NCBI GenBank assembly: GCA_030706385.1
Contig: JAUZOQ010000005.1
Span: forward strand, 1 to 64,000
DNA: 64,000 bases
Origin: Bacteroidota bacterium
GTDB taxonomy: Bacteria; Bacteroidota; Ignavibacteria; Palsa-1295
Direction: 5' to 3'
Shown: piece after piece, positions 17,101 to 25,252 of the stretch
Numbering within the stretch: position 1 is the stretch's first letter
How the letters are laid out: each line of letters begins with the position of its first letter
The notes under the pieces: generated by a model
The model's database searches: none
What the model was told of the DNA's origin: nothing
The model's input: the letters and a program-made list of their open reading frames with translations, nothing else
Made by a program: the position numbers and the translations under genes

Positions 17101-18768
17101 GTCATTGGAGATCAGAGAAAGCTTATTAAGTTGCGTGGTAGCGCGGGCATTAGCGATCTCTCCTTCGATACAACGTACTTCGATTTCGGAGATGTGCTTC
17201 GCGATCAGGCCGATACGCTTTCCCTTACGATCGCAAATGCCGGAACATTCCCCGCATCGCTTGCAATTGGAACACTGCCTGCTCCGGATTTCACGATCAC
17301 ACCGAATGCTCAGACGATCGGCGGAAAATCTTCGAGAACCGATGAGATCATTTTCAAACCATCCGCTCTGGGATTGCAGGTAACATCGGCCGTTTTCAAT
17401 TGGGAGAATCATTCGAAGACGATCTACATGCGCGGACGAGGGATCTTGCCAGGACTTCAATTCCCTTCCTCGCTTCTGGATTTTGGAAAAGTGCGTGTTG
17501 CAGATTCATCTACTCTTTCGATCGATGTCATTAATAATCTCGACTCCGATAATGTCGTGATCGATAGCGTCTCTATCACCGGGAAGTTCAGCGTCTTGCC
17601 GCTCGGCATCCAGACCGTCGGCCCGCATAAGAGCATTTCGTATGCAATCAAATATAAACCCGATGCGGAAACGATTGATACCGGAACATTCGTCATTCAT
17701 ACGCAAAACTCCGGCGATGCCATTCTGCCGCTTCACGGACAAGGAATTCAGGCGCACCTGGTATTGAGCGCAAGGCTTGTCGATTTCGGAGATGTCGGTT
17801 TAGGGCAGATTAAGTATTACGATCTGAAGATAACCGATTCCGGCGAGTACCCGCTTGCGATCACCGATATCAGCCGCAATGTCACGGCATTCGGAATCGG
17901 ATCGACTTCAATCCTTATTCCGCCGCAAACCACGATCGATTATATTCTGAACTTTGCTCCGCCGCGTGCAATACAATTTAGCGATTCGCTGCATATCACA
18001 GCCGATGCGCCGGAAACGAATACATCCGTTGCATTACGGGGCAAAGGAGTTTTCCAGCCGCTCGGCATTCCCGAAGTGTCTTATAGCATTCCCGACGAGT
18101 TCGCAAAGGTTGGCGATATTCTTGAGATCCCTATCAGCATATCCGGAAGTGACCTCCCGCTTTTTGATCTCGATAGTTTCTTTGTCGAGCTATCGTACGA
18201 TCCAAGTGTCGTCTTCTTCCATAATTTCATCGATACGGCGCGCACGTTATCATCGGGATTTAGGATGAAGTTCGAGCGGCTGGCTCATGATAGCGTTATT
18301 CGTATCTCCGGCACCGGCAAGACGATCATTCCTTCGCCCGGAAGGTTATTCGTATTGCAAGCTGAAGCGCTGCTCGGCCCTCATGACTCGACACGCATCG
18401 TCGTCCAATCGAGCGATCCCAAGAATACGGCCGATCTGCTTTCATCGAGCGGTGCATTCATTGTGACCGATTGCGGTAACTACCGCGGCGGAGTTGTGGC
18501 GAAAGGAAATTATTCGGTCTCCTCAATCACGCCGAACCCCGCTTCAACAACAGCACATATCGACTATGAACTTGGCCTCACCGGCCGAGTGCATCTCGAT
18601 CTTTTTGATCTTATGGGCAAACACATTCGAACCCTTATCGACGAAGATGTGACGAAGGGCAAACACTCCGCATTATTCAACACTGAAGGAATTCCGAGCG
18701 GCGAATATGTTTATGTCTTCAAGAGTCTGGAGTACGAATCACGTGGCGCCATGGTCATTGCGAAGTAA
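14167..18768 (+). CDS. 1533-residue surface protein: LamG, ASH/choice-of-anchor-D repeats, cohesin-like domain, T9SS sorting domain
   Basis: Signal peptide at about 17-35 (FACLMLLVAGNSFGQS). A concanavalin/LamG-type domain lies at about 45-235 (FTIEFWALSSSF, MDELRIWSVARTGAQI). About ten immunoglobulin-like repeats of about 100 residues follow (recurring LDFG..., TLxITN, ITVxFTP phrases), typical of ASPM-SPD2-Hydin/choice-of-anchor-D arrays. A cohesin-like domain lies at about 1300-1435 (VGDILEIPISISGSDLP, FFVELSYDPSVVFF). A T9SS type A sorting domain is at about 1445-1533 (ITPNPASTTAHIDYEL, SGEYVYVFKS). Predicted to be displayed at the cell surface, perhaps as an adhesin. It is co-translated with the OmpA-domain protein upstream. 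Confidence 0.88.
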   Translation: MTKLFISCRIYRAEKRIAFLFACLMLLVAGNSFGQSCEKNMLVTPNASSYAVIPNPRGISLPGAFTIEFWALSSSFAPHAGLVEQANNGDTGAFSIGFTSGDSIGVSLRLNTGITNLATPNIADIQLWNHYAVTFTPGDSIRIYVNGILKASKKTTAVNLIASSDSIFIAYSELSKVVFTGNMDELRIWSVARTGAQIVATMKTSLSGKEAGLKAYYSFDDDPSTPNIHDFTGARSDGLILSSAVLAASTSPVTGTTASYMLASKESAIVFPELICGNQTDTIIRIFNRGQQTVQIDPVGFRFGTVFSASIIGFPLPPDSTHLGIIHIQANASKPGLYRDTLIVKSTTVCGGILLIPVELTVAKIAIAFQDSLFDLHSNLLPCNLPLQSQTFLKNTGTRTVTVNPLSFSAPAGIVITSPTTSFAIAAGASQEIKFTVQPDVSGPINTTLTATTNECAVSAKIVFKGARVDPQFSIPDHIDLPTVHLPATPTTIDTTIYLKNTGTSNLSMNPPLALLGSPGFRILSPLLAFIKPDSSFAIRIRFTTSRECGTFETSLHIQDQLDCSIDTLIPISITVLGPDVSASEGIFDLGANCGSHDTTIFLVNRSGLPIVVGKPNFSIDSVLFLQSGVLPKALDPGDSVPITLRFSPAEPGTYGVNAHFALYPCGDLNIHFKGTMGVGLIGLSDTTLNFWTGCDLSTETRRITITNQCGRPITITDTTSTGSHTFVVISPALPFELANNESKVITVQFTPQLLGSLEQGSIALFDSGCFVTRFDVRGVRERLTVQSNPSIAEFGTVCPGRMGTVGLSLQNLGYGDDTVTFYRIVEKGTSVFSATNAAGAVITHGNSRQFTVTFSPLDTGEFLGILELVFAPCDDTMWIPLHGIGGPPAALSLSTDILDFGTIRFGSSDSLCIILQNPSCIKLPISADSLHFVKSSFSLLQSSLDRLPASVDGNDPLTLCFDFIPDSIGSFESTADIVIGDQRKLIKLRGSAGISDLSFDTTYFDFGDVLRDQADTLSLTIANAGTFPASLAIGTLPAPDFTITPNAQTIGGKSSRTDEIIFKPSALGLQVTSAVFNWENHSKTIYMRGRGILPGLQFPSSLLDFGKVRVADSSTLSIDVINNLDSDNVVIDSVSITGKFSVLPLGIQTVGPHKSISYAIKYKPDAETIDTGTFVIHTQNSGDAILPLHGQGIQAHLVLSARLVDFGDVGLGQIKYYDLKITDSGEYPLAITDISRNVTAFGIGSTSILIPPQTTIDYILNFAPPRAIQFSDSLHITADAPETNTSVALRGKGVFQPLGIPEVSYSIPDEFAKVGDILEIPISISGSDLPLFDLDSFFVELSYDPSVVFFHNFIDTARTLSSGFRMKFERLAHDSVIRISGTGKTIIPSPGRLFVLQAEALLGPHDSTRIVVQSSDPKNTADLLSSSGAFIVTDCGNYRGGVVAKGNYSVSSITPNPASTTAHIDYELGLTGRVHLDLFDLMGKHIRTLIDEDVTKGKHSALFNTEGIPSGEYVYVFKSLEYESRGAMVIAK

Positions 18769-18816
18769 TCCGATTTTCTTCTTATCCCTTCTTCTTCTTC
18801 GTCCACGTTCAGTACC

Positions 18817-18856
18817 TCAATTCTCCATTCTCCATTCTCAATTCCAGATTCTCCCT
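18817..18856. repeat. Short tandem CTCAATTCTCCATT tract
   Basis: CTCAATTCTCCATTCTCCAT followed by TCTCAATTCCAGATTCTCCC, a run of related 7-base words between the giant gene and dcd. It is intergenic and close to the dcd start, and it has no coding potential I would defend. Confidence 0.5.
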
Positions 18857-18868
18857 ATTTTTGCACCC

Positions 18869-19426
18869 ATGATATTAACCGATAAAGATATACTCGAAGC
18901 GATCGACGCGAAAACGATCGTCATTGAACCCTACCGCCGCGACTGTCTTGGATCCAATTCGTACGATGTTCATCTCGGAGCGACTCTGGCGATTTACAAG
19001 CCACAAGTCCTTGATGCACGCGAGCATAATGAGATCGAGTATTTCACCATTCCTCCTGAAGGTTACGTGCTGCGCACGGATACTCTCTATCTGGGAGTTA
19101 CCGAAGAGTATACGGAAACGCATGCGCATGTGCCATTTCTTGAAGGCAAATCCAGCGTTGGAAGACTTGGAATTGATATCCATGCTACTGCAGGAAAAGG
19201 CGATGTCGGATTCTGCAATACGTGGACTCTGGAAATATCGGTGAAGCAGCCTGTTCGCATTTATGCCGGCATGCCGATCGGCCAGCTTATTTATTTCGAA
19301 GTCAAAGGAGATTGCCTCGTCCCGTACGCTACGAAAGTTAACGCAAAGTATAATACGAGAACGGTGAAGCCTGTAGAATCCATGATGTATATGAACTACG
19401 ACACTGCGGCAGGGAAGTGGAAGTAG
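18869..19426 (+). CDS. dcd: dCTP deaminase
   Basis: 185 residues from the ATG at 18869. The longer open frame from 18707 overlaps the previous gene and adds unrelated sequence. The start MILTDKDILEAI, the nucleotide-binding phrase LEGKSSVGRLGI and the catalytic stretch GDVGFCNTWTLEIS (its Glu being the general base) identify dCTP deaminase. The homotrimeric cytosolic enzyme makes dUTP from dCTP for dTMP synthesis. Length fits the family (about 180-195). Whether it is monofunctional or also has dUTPase activity cannot be decided here. Confidence 0.92.
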   Translation: MILTDKDILEAIDAKTIVIEPYRRDCLGSNSYDVHLGATLAIYKPQVLDAREHNEIEYFTIPPEGYVLRTDTLYLGVTEEYTETHAHVPFLEGKSSVGRLGIDIHATAGKGDVGFCNTWTLEISVKQPVRIYAGMPIGQLIYFEVKGDCLVPYATKVNAKYNTRTVKPVESMMYMNYDTAAGKWK

Positions 19427-19588
19427 GATTTTATGTTCGTATATTCGAAGTTAGGTAGTAGGGCTATTTCTCAAAGAGCGTCCTGAACGGATACAATCAT
19501 GCTAAGCAACTGAACGATCCGGTCTCATACCGAGTCCATAATGAGCATGGTCTAAAATCCTGAAGCGTGTTTTTTAAAATCGAGAATC

Positions 19589-19885
19589 ATGGATATAAGC
19601 AAAGACAGCAGCTTTTATCGGAAAACGGATTCGACAACGGTTTCGGTACTTACGCACATGCGTACAGAGCATGATCCGAGCTTGACCGACTACATGAAGG
19701 CGTTATCGGATTTTGTCTGGCCGGTAGTGGTCGTTTTTCTCGCTCTGAAATTTAGGAGCGAAATTGTCGGGTTATTGAAACGAATTACTAAGGCAAAGGT
19801 ATCCAATACGGAATTCGAATTCGAGAATTCCGTCAACAATGCCGCCGAGGAAATCAAGGAACTTCGTGCTGTAAAACCGGTTTAA
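19589..19885 (+). CDS. Small single-pass membrane protein (front half of a TM plus RN-domain pair)
   Basis: 98 residues: a soluble N-terminus, one membrane segment at about 43-60 (FVWPVVVVFLALKF), then a basic-to-acidic tail with RSEIVGLLKRITKAKVSNTE and FEFENSVNNAAEEIKEL. I recall similar N-terminal segments (WPVVVL..FR..I..L..RI..., then a conserved EFE) in longer single-chain proteins of unknown function that end in an LRNxxxH-type helical domain. That kind of domain is encoded by the next gene, which is in the same frame and separated only by TAA plus three codons. It may be a split or nonsense-interrupted form. Confidence 0.65.
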   Translation: MDISKDSSFYRKTDSTTVSVLTHMRTEHDPSLTDYMKALSDFVWPVVVVFLALKFRSEIVGLLKRITKAKVSNTEFEFENSVNNAAEEIKELRAVKPV

Positions 19886-19894
19886 TTTAATAGT

Positions 19895-20329
19895 ATGTCA
19901 ACTCATTTTACTGCCGATAAGGACCCCGAGGTGCTCCTACCGACAAATCCGGTCGCTGCTATTGTGGAAGCTTTCAATGGGTTAGAGGAATCCCTGCGCA
20001 ACCTTGCAGAATTGTACGGCTATCCGAATGCTGAACCAGCGAAGGGAATCTCGGCAATCCAATTCCTTTACAACACTAAGATTCTTAGTGCGTCCGATGG
20101 GAAAGCTATCGAGATCTTGAGAAATTTACGTAATCAGGCACTCAGTGCTAAGACCGGGGTGGACTCTAAGTCTGCCCGAAAATACATCGATTTGGTTGCA
20201 GAGGAAAAGAATCTCATCGATAATAACGTCACGCTTCGCAAACTTTATGACGAGGCAATGCCTATCGAAAGTGCTGTCTCTGCCGCTCCGACAGCTACGA
20301 AGACGAAACCGCCACGAATGACGGCCTAG
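19895..20329 (+). CDS. Helical RN-motif (HEPN/DUF4145-like) protein, partner of the 19589 gene
   Basis: 144 residues. All-helical pattern NPVAAIVEAFNGLEESLRNL, IQFLYNTKILSASDGKAIEI, then LRNLRNQALSAKTG. The LRNxRNxA phrase resembles the RxxxxH loop of HEPN-like domains, but the expected histidine is serine here, so ribonuclease activity is unlikely. It starts nine bases after the TAA of the membrane-protein gene, in the same reading frame and without an obvious ribosome-binding site. Function unknown; together the pair would form one membrane-anchored protein if read through. Confidence 0.6.
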   Translation: MSTHFTADKDPEVLLPTNPVAAIVEAFNGLEESLRNLAELYGYPNAEPAKGISAIQFLYNTKILSASDGKAIEILRNLRNQALSAKTGVDSKSARKYIDLVAEEKNLIDNNVTLRKLYDEAMPIESAVSAAPTATKTKPPRMTA

Positions 20330-20473
20330 TTGGTAGTTTGGAAGTTGCCGGTTTGGTAGTTGGTCCCTGGCTGGAATCCCTCGATGTCTCTCGTTTCCCA
20401 TACGCCTATACACCCACTCCCATTCCCCCATCCTCGAACGCAGTCGTTCCTTTTCAAGTTATCATAACTCGAT

Positions 20474-22039
20474 ATGCAACGCATCGCCCTCGCTATTGTC
20501 CTTCTTCTTACCTGCACCGCTTTAGCGCGCGGGCAGAGCACATTCGAGAAAATGGTCCGATTCGATAGCAGCGGTCTTATTCAGGGAGATGCCGTAATTC
20601 AAACTTCTGACGGAGGCTACCTCACCAGCGGCGGAGTAGGGTTTAACGATAAAGCGAGCAATATTCCATGCCTGATCAAATTCGATGCGAGCGGAAATGT
20701 TCAATGGGTTCGATCGGTCAGCAATTTTCTAGTCTTCGAAATAAATGCACTCGCACGGTTCTCAGATAATTATTTTTATGCTGTCGGGCATTACGAAACA
20801 GGCTCTGTGAACGGGACATTCATTATGAAGTTCGATGCCGACGGTAATATTTTCTGGATACGAACGCATGCTGGCATGCCGCTTGGCACGATGCCGCTGA
20901 CTGTCTACAAGGATGGAAGCTGCATCATTGGCGGAGAGGTTGCATATAGGCCGTATCTCATGCGGGTGGATTCGAACGGAGCGTTGCTATGGATCAATAA
21001 TTTTACTAAGGCTTCCCTCTTCAACTTATCGATGGCTCAGGTAGGCGATAGCAGTTTTGTTTTGGCAGGATATTTTGCTGGAGCTGTTAAAAGAAACCCC
21101 ATAGTACTAAGCATCATGAAGATCGATCTATCCGGACACCTGGTATGGCTGAAATATATTTCGGCACAGGTAGATATCCAGGGATTATCCATCTGCGCGA
21201 CTCAGGATAGGGGTTATGCTGTTTGCGGAAGAAGCAACTTCGGAAATATCTTCCTGGCAAAATTCAACTCATCGGATTCGCTCATGTGGACTGAGGAGAT
21301 CCTTGCCCTCGATAATTCTGTTGGCGAATCGGCAATGGCCGAGGCGCGCAATGGAGATCTGCTTCTTGTTTACTTCTCCGAGATACAAACCGGTGAAGCG
21401 ATATTCGCGCGAACGGATAAAGATGGAGATGTAAAGTCTGTTAAAGGCCTGAGTAACTCTCAGTTGTTTTTTACCAATTCGATCATTCGCGCAAACGATG
21501 GCGGATTTGTTCTTGTCGGAAGGAGAGGAGATTCTCTTACGAATGACGGCCTGATCCTCTTGAAGGTCGATTCCCTCGGCGATGGATGCAAGATGGCACC
21601 TGCATTATTCACCTCTCATCCCTTGGGCGAACTTCAACTTGATTCTCTACAGGATATGTTTGGCGGCACGATCGATTCGATGGATCTTGCATTCGATACG
21701 TACACGGATTTCAAGGAAACCGATCTTTGTAACACTTCTTCCGTCGAAGAACCGCATAACGATCTCCAAACTTCCGACGACAAACTTCGTCTTTCACCAA
21801 ATCCCCTCCGCCCCGGTGAAGAGTTGAATGTTCATCTCAATGAAGGGTTAACTACGGGAAACTACGAGCTCAATGTTATCGATCTGCTCGGCAATACACT
21901 CTTAAGACAGAAGATCGCAATCTCCGGAGAACTGCAAGATATTCCTCTCTCACTTCCATACCTTCCCTCAGGCGTATACGTTCTCGAACTGCGGAATGAA
22001 GCAGGTGCAAGTTACCATGCGAAGTTTGTAAGTGAGTGA
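20474..22039 (+). CDS. T9SS-sorted secreted repeat protein, paralogue 1
   Basis: 521 residues. Signal peptide at about 1-20 (MQRIALAIVLLLTCTALARG). Residues about 25-420 contain repeated strand units with the recurring pattern TSDGGY, IKFDASGNVQWVRSV and IMKFDADGNIFWIRTH, which suggests a beta-propeller. A T9SS type A sorting domain is at about 440-521 (LSPNPLRPGEELNVHLN, VIDLLGNTLLRQKI, ending YHAKFVSE). Likely surface-anchored or released. It is followed 72 bases later by a paralogue sharing the same architecture and a nearly identical 3' end. Confidence 0.85.
   Translation: MQRIALAIVLLLTCTALARGQSTFEKMVRFDSSGLIQGDAVIQTSDGGYLTSGGVGFNDKASNIPCLIKFDASGNVQWVRSVSNFLVFEINALARFSDNYFYAVGHYETGSVNGTFIMKFDADGNIFWIRTHAGMPLGTMPLTVYKDGSCIIGGEVAYRPYLMRVDSNGALLWINNFTKASLFNLSMAQVGDSSFVLAGYFAGAVKRNPIVLSIMKIDLSGHLVWLKYISAQVDIQGLSICATQDRGYAVCGRSNFGNIFLAKFNSSDSLMWTEEILALDNSVGESAMAEARNGDLLLVYFSEIQTGEAIFARTDKDGDVKSVKGLSNSQLFFTNSIIRANDGGFVLVGRRGDSLTNDGLILLKVDSLGDGCKMAPALFTSHPLGELQLDSLQDMFGGTIDSMDLAFDTYTDFKETDLCNTSSVEEPHNDLQTSDDKLRLSPNPLRPGEELNVHLNEGLTTGNYELNVIDLLGNTLLRQKIAISGELQDIPLSLPYLPSGVYVLELRNEAGASYHAKFVSE
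21826..22039 (+). repeat. Duplicated sorting-domain coding segment, copy 1
   Basis: Aligned without gaps to 23527-23740 (constant offset 1701 bases). I count 13 differences in 214 bases, nine of them clustered in one stretch of about 20 bases, while the first about 120 bases differ at only two positions. Confidence 0.9.
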
Positions 22040-22111
22040 GCATCGAGTTCGCCTCACTTCAAACGCCACTTCGTTCGAACCCACCGTCTCGCATTTAGGT
22101 TGTCTTGATTC

Positions 22112-23740
22112 ATGAAACAGATCATCCTCTTTGTCCTTCCAATTCTTGCCATAGCTGTTGCCTCATCATTTGGGCAAGGCATATTTGAGAAGCAGATCGA
22201 TCTCGGCTATACGACTTTCCCGACATCCATAACTCAATCAACAGATGGGAGTTTTTATATAAGCGGATACTATCTTGTCGATAGTAATGCTATCCCGGGT
22301 ACTTCGTACTATCCCTTCATCACAAAGACGTCGGAGCTAGGAGAGATATCGTGGACGAAAAGATTAACCGTTTATTCTCAAGACAAGAATATACTGATCC
22401 CCGTCCATGACGGAGGCGTCGTCATGGCTTCGAACTTGTTCCGATTGTCACTCATTCGATTTGATACAGAAGGCGCAATCGAAAAGACAGTCGCTCTTAA
22501 TCTGTCGGGGCTTAGTCGTGAAGGTCTTTCAGTATGCGAAACATTCGATCATCATTACATTTTTGCTTCGACGAGCTATGGAAGCTCTCTACTCTCGAAG
22601 ATCGATAGCCTCGGTCAACAGGAATGGACCGTTGCGCTGACAAAACCATATGGTAATAAAGTAGTTGGCGTTATCCAGTCTTCGGATAGCAACTATATCC
22701 TCTGCTCAATTGTCGAAAACCCTTCACCTGATAATCGGATCGTTCTCGTAAAAATTTCGCCGGCAGGGGCCATCCTTTGGAATACGATCGATCTGACGCT
22801 CGGGTTTTTTTCAAAAATCAATGCGTTGACAAGAACCTCCGACGGCGGCTTCGCTATTTGTGGCTTACTCCTGTCTGCGGGTGCTAAGACCTTCGTTGCA
22901 AAATTCAACACCGATGGCAAGCTTCTTTGGCATACAACTATCGATGCTTTTTCCGACCAGCAGGGCATTGATATTGTTGAAAAGACAGATGGAGATCTTG
23001 CCTTAGTGGGTACACTCACAACATCTGGAGATGCTCTTGAGCAACCGGCCAACGGAAAGATGGTAGTATCCATTATTGCAAGTGACGGGAGTATCAAGAG
23101 TTTACAAACTTTAGATCTGCTTCCAAATTATCCATGTACTGGAGTTTCTGTCACGTCCACAAAAGATAACGGCATAGTGATTTTGGGTTCGGTGGTGAAA
23201 ACGCCGATCGACCGATCCCAGGGAACGCATGCTTATCCGCAGACTGGAATGGTCTTCATCAAAGTCAAGGAGAATGCAGGTGTGAATTGTTTTCTTGACT
23301 ACAACCTCTTTATATCGCAGACGGGGAAGGTCGTAAGTACTGATACTACAGTCGAATCGACAAACTACGACTTCCAAACCGAAGCAAAAGATCTTGATAC
23401 CGTAATTTCTGTCCCTTTCAGGGACTATGATATATGCTCGCATTATCTCGTCCCAGAATCCGAGCTTCATAATTCGGATGCCAGACTTCACATTTCACCC
23501 AGCCCACTCCGAGCAGGTGAAGCGCTGAATGTTCATCTCAATGAAGGGTTAACTACGGGAAACTACGAGCTCAATGTTACCGATCTGCTCGGCAATACAC
23601 TCTTAAGACAGAAGATCGCAATCTCCGGAGAAGTGCAAGATATTCATCTCTCTCTTTCCAATCTCGTCTCAGGCGTATACGTTCTCGAACTGCGGAATGA
23701 AGCAGGTGCAAGTTACCATGCGAAGTTTGTGAGGGAGTGA
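22112..23740 (+). CDS. T9SS-sorted secreted repeat protein, paralogue 2
   Basis: 542 residues. Signal peptide at about 1-22 (MKQIILFVLPILAIAVASSF). Repeated strand units (LIRFDTEGAIEK, TSDGGFAICGLLLSAG, VAKFNTDGKLLWHTTI) match paralogue 1 in style. A T9SS type A sorting domain at about 460-542 is nearly identical to that of paralogue 1 at both DNA and protein level, ending YHAKFVRE. Probable surface or released protein of unknown ligand. Its last codons form one arm of a terminator hairpin shared with the convergent gene ending at 23751. Confidence 0.85.
   Translation: MKQIILFVLPILAIAVASSFGQGIFEKQIDLGYTTFPTSITQSTDGSFYISGYYLVDSNAIPGTSYYPFITKTSELGEISWTKRLTVYSQDKNILIPVHDGGVVMASNLFRLSLIRFDTEGAIEKTVALNLSGLSREGLSVCETFDHHYIFASTSYGSSLLSKIDSLGQQEWTVALTKPYGNKVVGVIQSSDSNYILCSIVENPSPDNRIVLVKISPAGAILWNTIDLTLGFFSKINALTRTSDGGFAICGLLLSAGAKTFVAKFNTDGKLLWHTTIDAFSDQQGIDIVEKTDGDLALVGTLTTSGDALEQPANGKMVVSIIASDGSIKSLQTLDLLPNYPCTGVSVTSTKDNGIVILGSVVKTPIDRSQGTHAYPQTGMVFIKVKENAGVNCFLDYNLFISQTGKVVSTDTTVESTNYDFQTEAKDLDTVISVPFRDYDICSHYLVPESELHNSDARLHISPSPLRAGEALNVHLNEGLTTGNYELNVTDLLGNTLLRQKIAISGEVQDIHLSLSNLVSGVYVLELRNEAGASYHAKFVRE
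23527..23740 (+). repeat. Duplicated sorting-domain coding segment, copy 2
   Basis: Partner of 21826-22039; about 94 percent identical, no gaps. The upstream parts of the two genes are far more diverged. Confidence 0.9.
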
Positions 23741-23762
23741 GTAGTACCGTTTACTCCCTCAC
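23729..23762 (+). terminator. Terminator hairpin built from the ends of two convergent genes
   Basis: Perfect 10-base arms GTGAGGGAGT (23729-23738) and ACTCCCTCAC (23753-23762) around 14 bases, followed on the plus strand by GATTTTT. Each arm contains the final Val-Arg-Glu codons of one of the two convergent genes, and their stop codons lie just inside the loop. Confidence 0.85.
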
Positions 23763-24971
23763 GATTTTTCGGGTAATTACTTCATTCTGCGCTTCGAATC
23801 TTGCGAAGTATGTCCCTGGTGGCAACGTGGAGAGATCAAGCGTGAAATCCGCCGCCCCGGAATTCGAGAGTTCACGTACAGTCTCACCGAGTACATTTGT
23901 AATTATGATGTGAAGCGTATTCGTCGGAGGGTTATGGACGGTGATATCTCCAATGGTCGGATTAGGAGAAAGAGAGATGGTAATATCGGGTTGAGAATGT
24001 TCCGGTACGTCACTAGCTCCAAAATCGGAGAGAGCTCGGCGCCACACAATATCAGTGCTGGCAAACAGATTCGTGCCGGCCACTCCAAGGGCGCTCACAT
24101 AGGGGCTTGGCGATACGGTCAATCCGGAGTTAACTGCAGTCCAGCTTGCTCCGGTGTTCGAAGTCATATATACACCGCTATCAATTCCTACGAAGAGATT
24201 GAGCCCGTTTACTGCAAAGGCATGGATTTCGGCCGGTGGCAGGCCATTACCGACTCTCGTCCACATTGCGCCGGCGTTAGTAGTTAGGTACACTCCTCCG
24301 GTATCCGGCCAACCAAAAGTCCCTGCAAAGATTTCATTTCCGATGACTGCAAAAGCACGAATGATCGTATCGGATAATCCATTGTTGACCTTCGTCCAGT
24401 TCGAGCCCATATCATTCGAGAGAAAAACGCCGCCATAGGTGCCGGCAAATATATTCGTCCCGCTCACAGCAAGCGCTCCGACACTCGTGTTCGTTAATCC
24501 ATTATTTACTGTTTTCCAATTAATGCCGTTATTGGTAGAGAGAATAACACCTGCGCTCGTCCCGGCAAAGAGATTCGGACCACTGATAGCAAAGGCATTG
24601 ACGGTGGTGCCTGAAGGTAACCCGCTAGTGACGGTTTTCCAGTTCGTACCGCCGTTGGTCGAGCTAAAAATGCCGTCTCCTGTTCCTGCAAAAAGCTTCG
24701 TGCCGCTTTCGACAATGGCATAGACAACAGTGGCCCCGATGCTGCCGCTCAGGCCATTGTTCGCATTGTTCCATGTCGTGCCGCTATCACTTGTGCGAAC
24801 GATGCCTGCGCCGAAGAATGTCCCTGCAAAGAGATACTTGCCACTAGCCGTCAGAGTCAGTATCGAGCCGCTATTAGGCCCCGATGTTTGAATCCATTGG
24901 CTCCATAAATTGGACGTGCTTCCGACTGCGAAGAAAGAAATCCAAGCGATGATGAGAACTCTTGTTTTCAT
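23751..24971 (-). CDS. T9SS-sorted secreted protein with BNR/photosystem-II-stability-like propeller repeats
   Basis: 406 residues from the ATG at 24969-24971; the longer frame to 25076 adds a non-signal leader. The signal peptide (RVLIIAWISFFAVG) is followed by about six repeats with GTNLFAGTxxGVxLSTNxGxxW and WKTVNNGL, typical of Asp-box/sortilin-like propellers. A T9SS type A sorting domain lies at about 330-406 (SLSPNPTIGDITVHNPP, LPPGTYFARF, ending KIVRE). Such propellers often sit on surface or secreted proteins. It is convergent with paralogue 2 and shares the terminator hairpin. Confidence 0.87.
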   Translation of the reverse strand: MKTRVLIIAWISFFAVGSTSNLWSQWIQTSGPNSGSILTLTASGKYLFAGTFFGAGIVRTSDSGTTWNNANNGLSGSIGATVVYAIVESGTKLFAGTGDGIFSSTNGGTNWKTVTSGLPSGTTVNAFAISGPNLFAGTSAGVILSTNNGINWKTVNNGLTNTSVGALAVSGTNIFAGTYGGVFLSNDMGSNWTKVNNGLSDTIIRAFAVIGNEIFAGTFGWPDTGGVYLTTNAGAMWTRVGNGLPPAEIHAFAVNGLNLFVGIDSGVYMTSNTGASWTAVNSGLTVSPSPYVSALGVAGTNLFASTDIVWRRALSDFGASDVPEHSQPDITISLSPNPTIGDITVHNPPTNTLHIIITNVLGETVRELSNSGAADFTLDLSTLPPGTYFARFEAQNEVITRKIVRE

Positions 24972-25135
24972 TGTAATTATTCCTAAATTGTGTTTCGTGT
25001 AGCTAAGCGAATCAAAGAACCATAGTGAAATCCGTGCACCGGAAGATGTAACCTCACTGGCAGCAAAGAAATTCAAGGCTTTTGTGGAGAGATATGTGAC
25101 ATCGAGTTGAGAAGGAGAGGGATGGTTTTAAAAGT

Positions 25136-25158
25136 CTCCTTCCTTTTCAAGGAAGGAG
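25136..25158. repeat. Short perfect palindrome CTCCTTCCTT-TTC-AAGGAAGGAG
   Basis: Ten-base arms and three-base loop. Very similar in make-up to the hairpin at 25253-25275, suggesting two ends of one element or a pair of intergenic hairpins. Confidence 0.85.
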
Positions 25159-25185
25159 ATTTAGTGGATGGTTATTCATAAGATT

Positions 25186-25226
25186 AATCCTTTTGGAAGC
25201 GGTGTTTGCCCTTTCCCAAAAGGATT
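25186..25226. repeat. Central inverted repeat AATCCTTTTGG ... CCAAAAGGATT
   Basis: Eleven-base perfect arms at 25186-25196 and 25216-25226 around 19 bases, lying between the two outer hairpins. Confidence 0.85.
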
Positions 25227-25252
25227 TATTTCTATTAATAACCTCACCCCGG

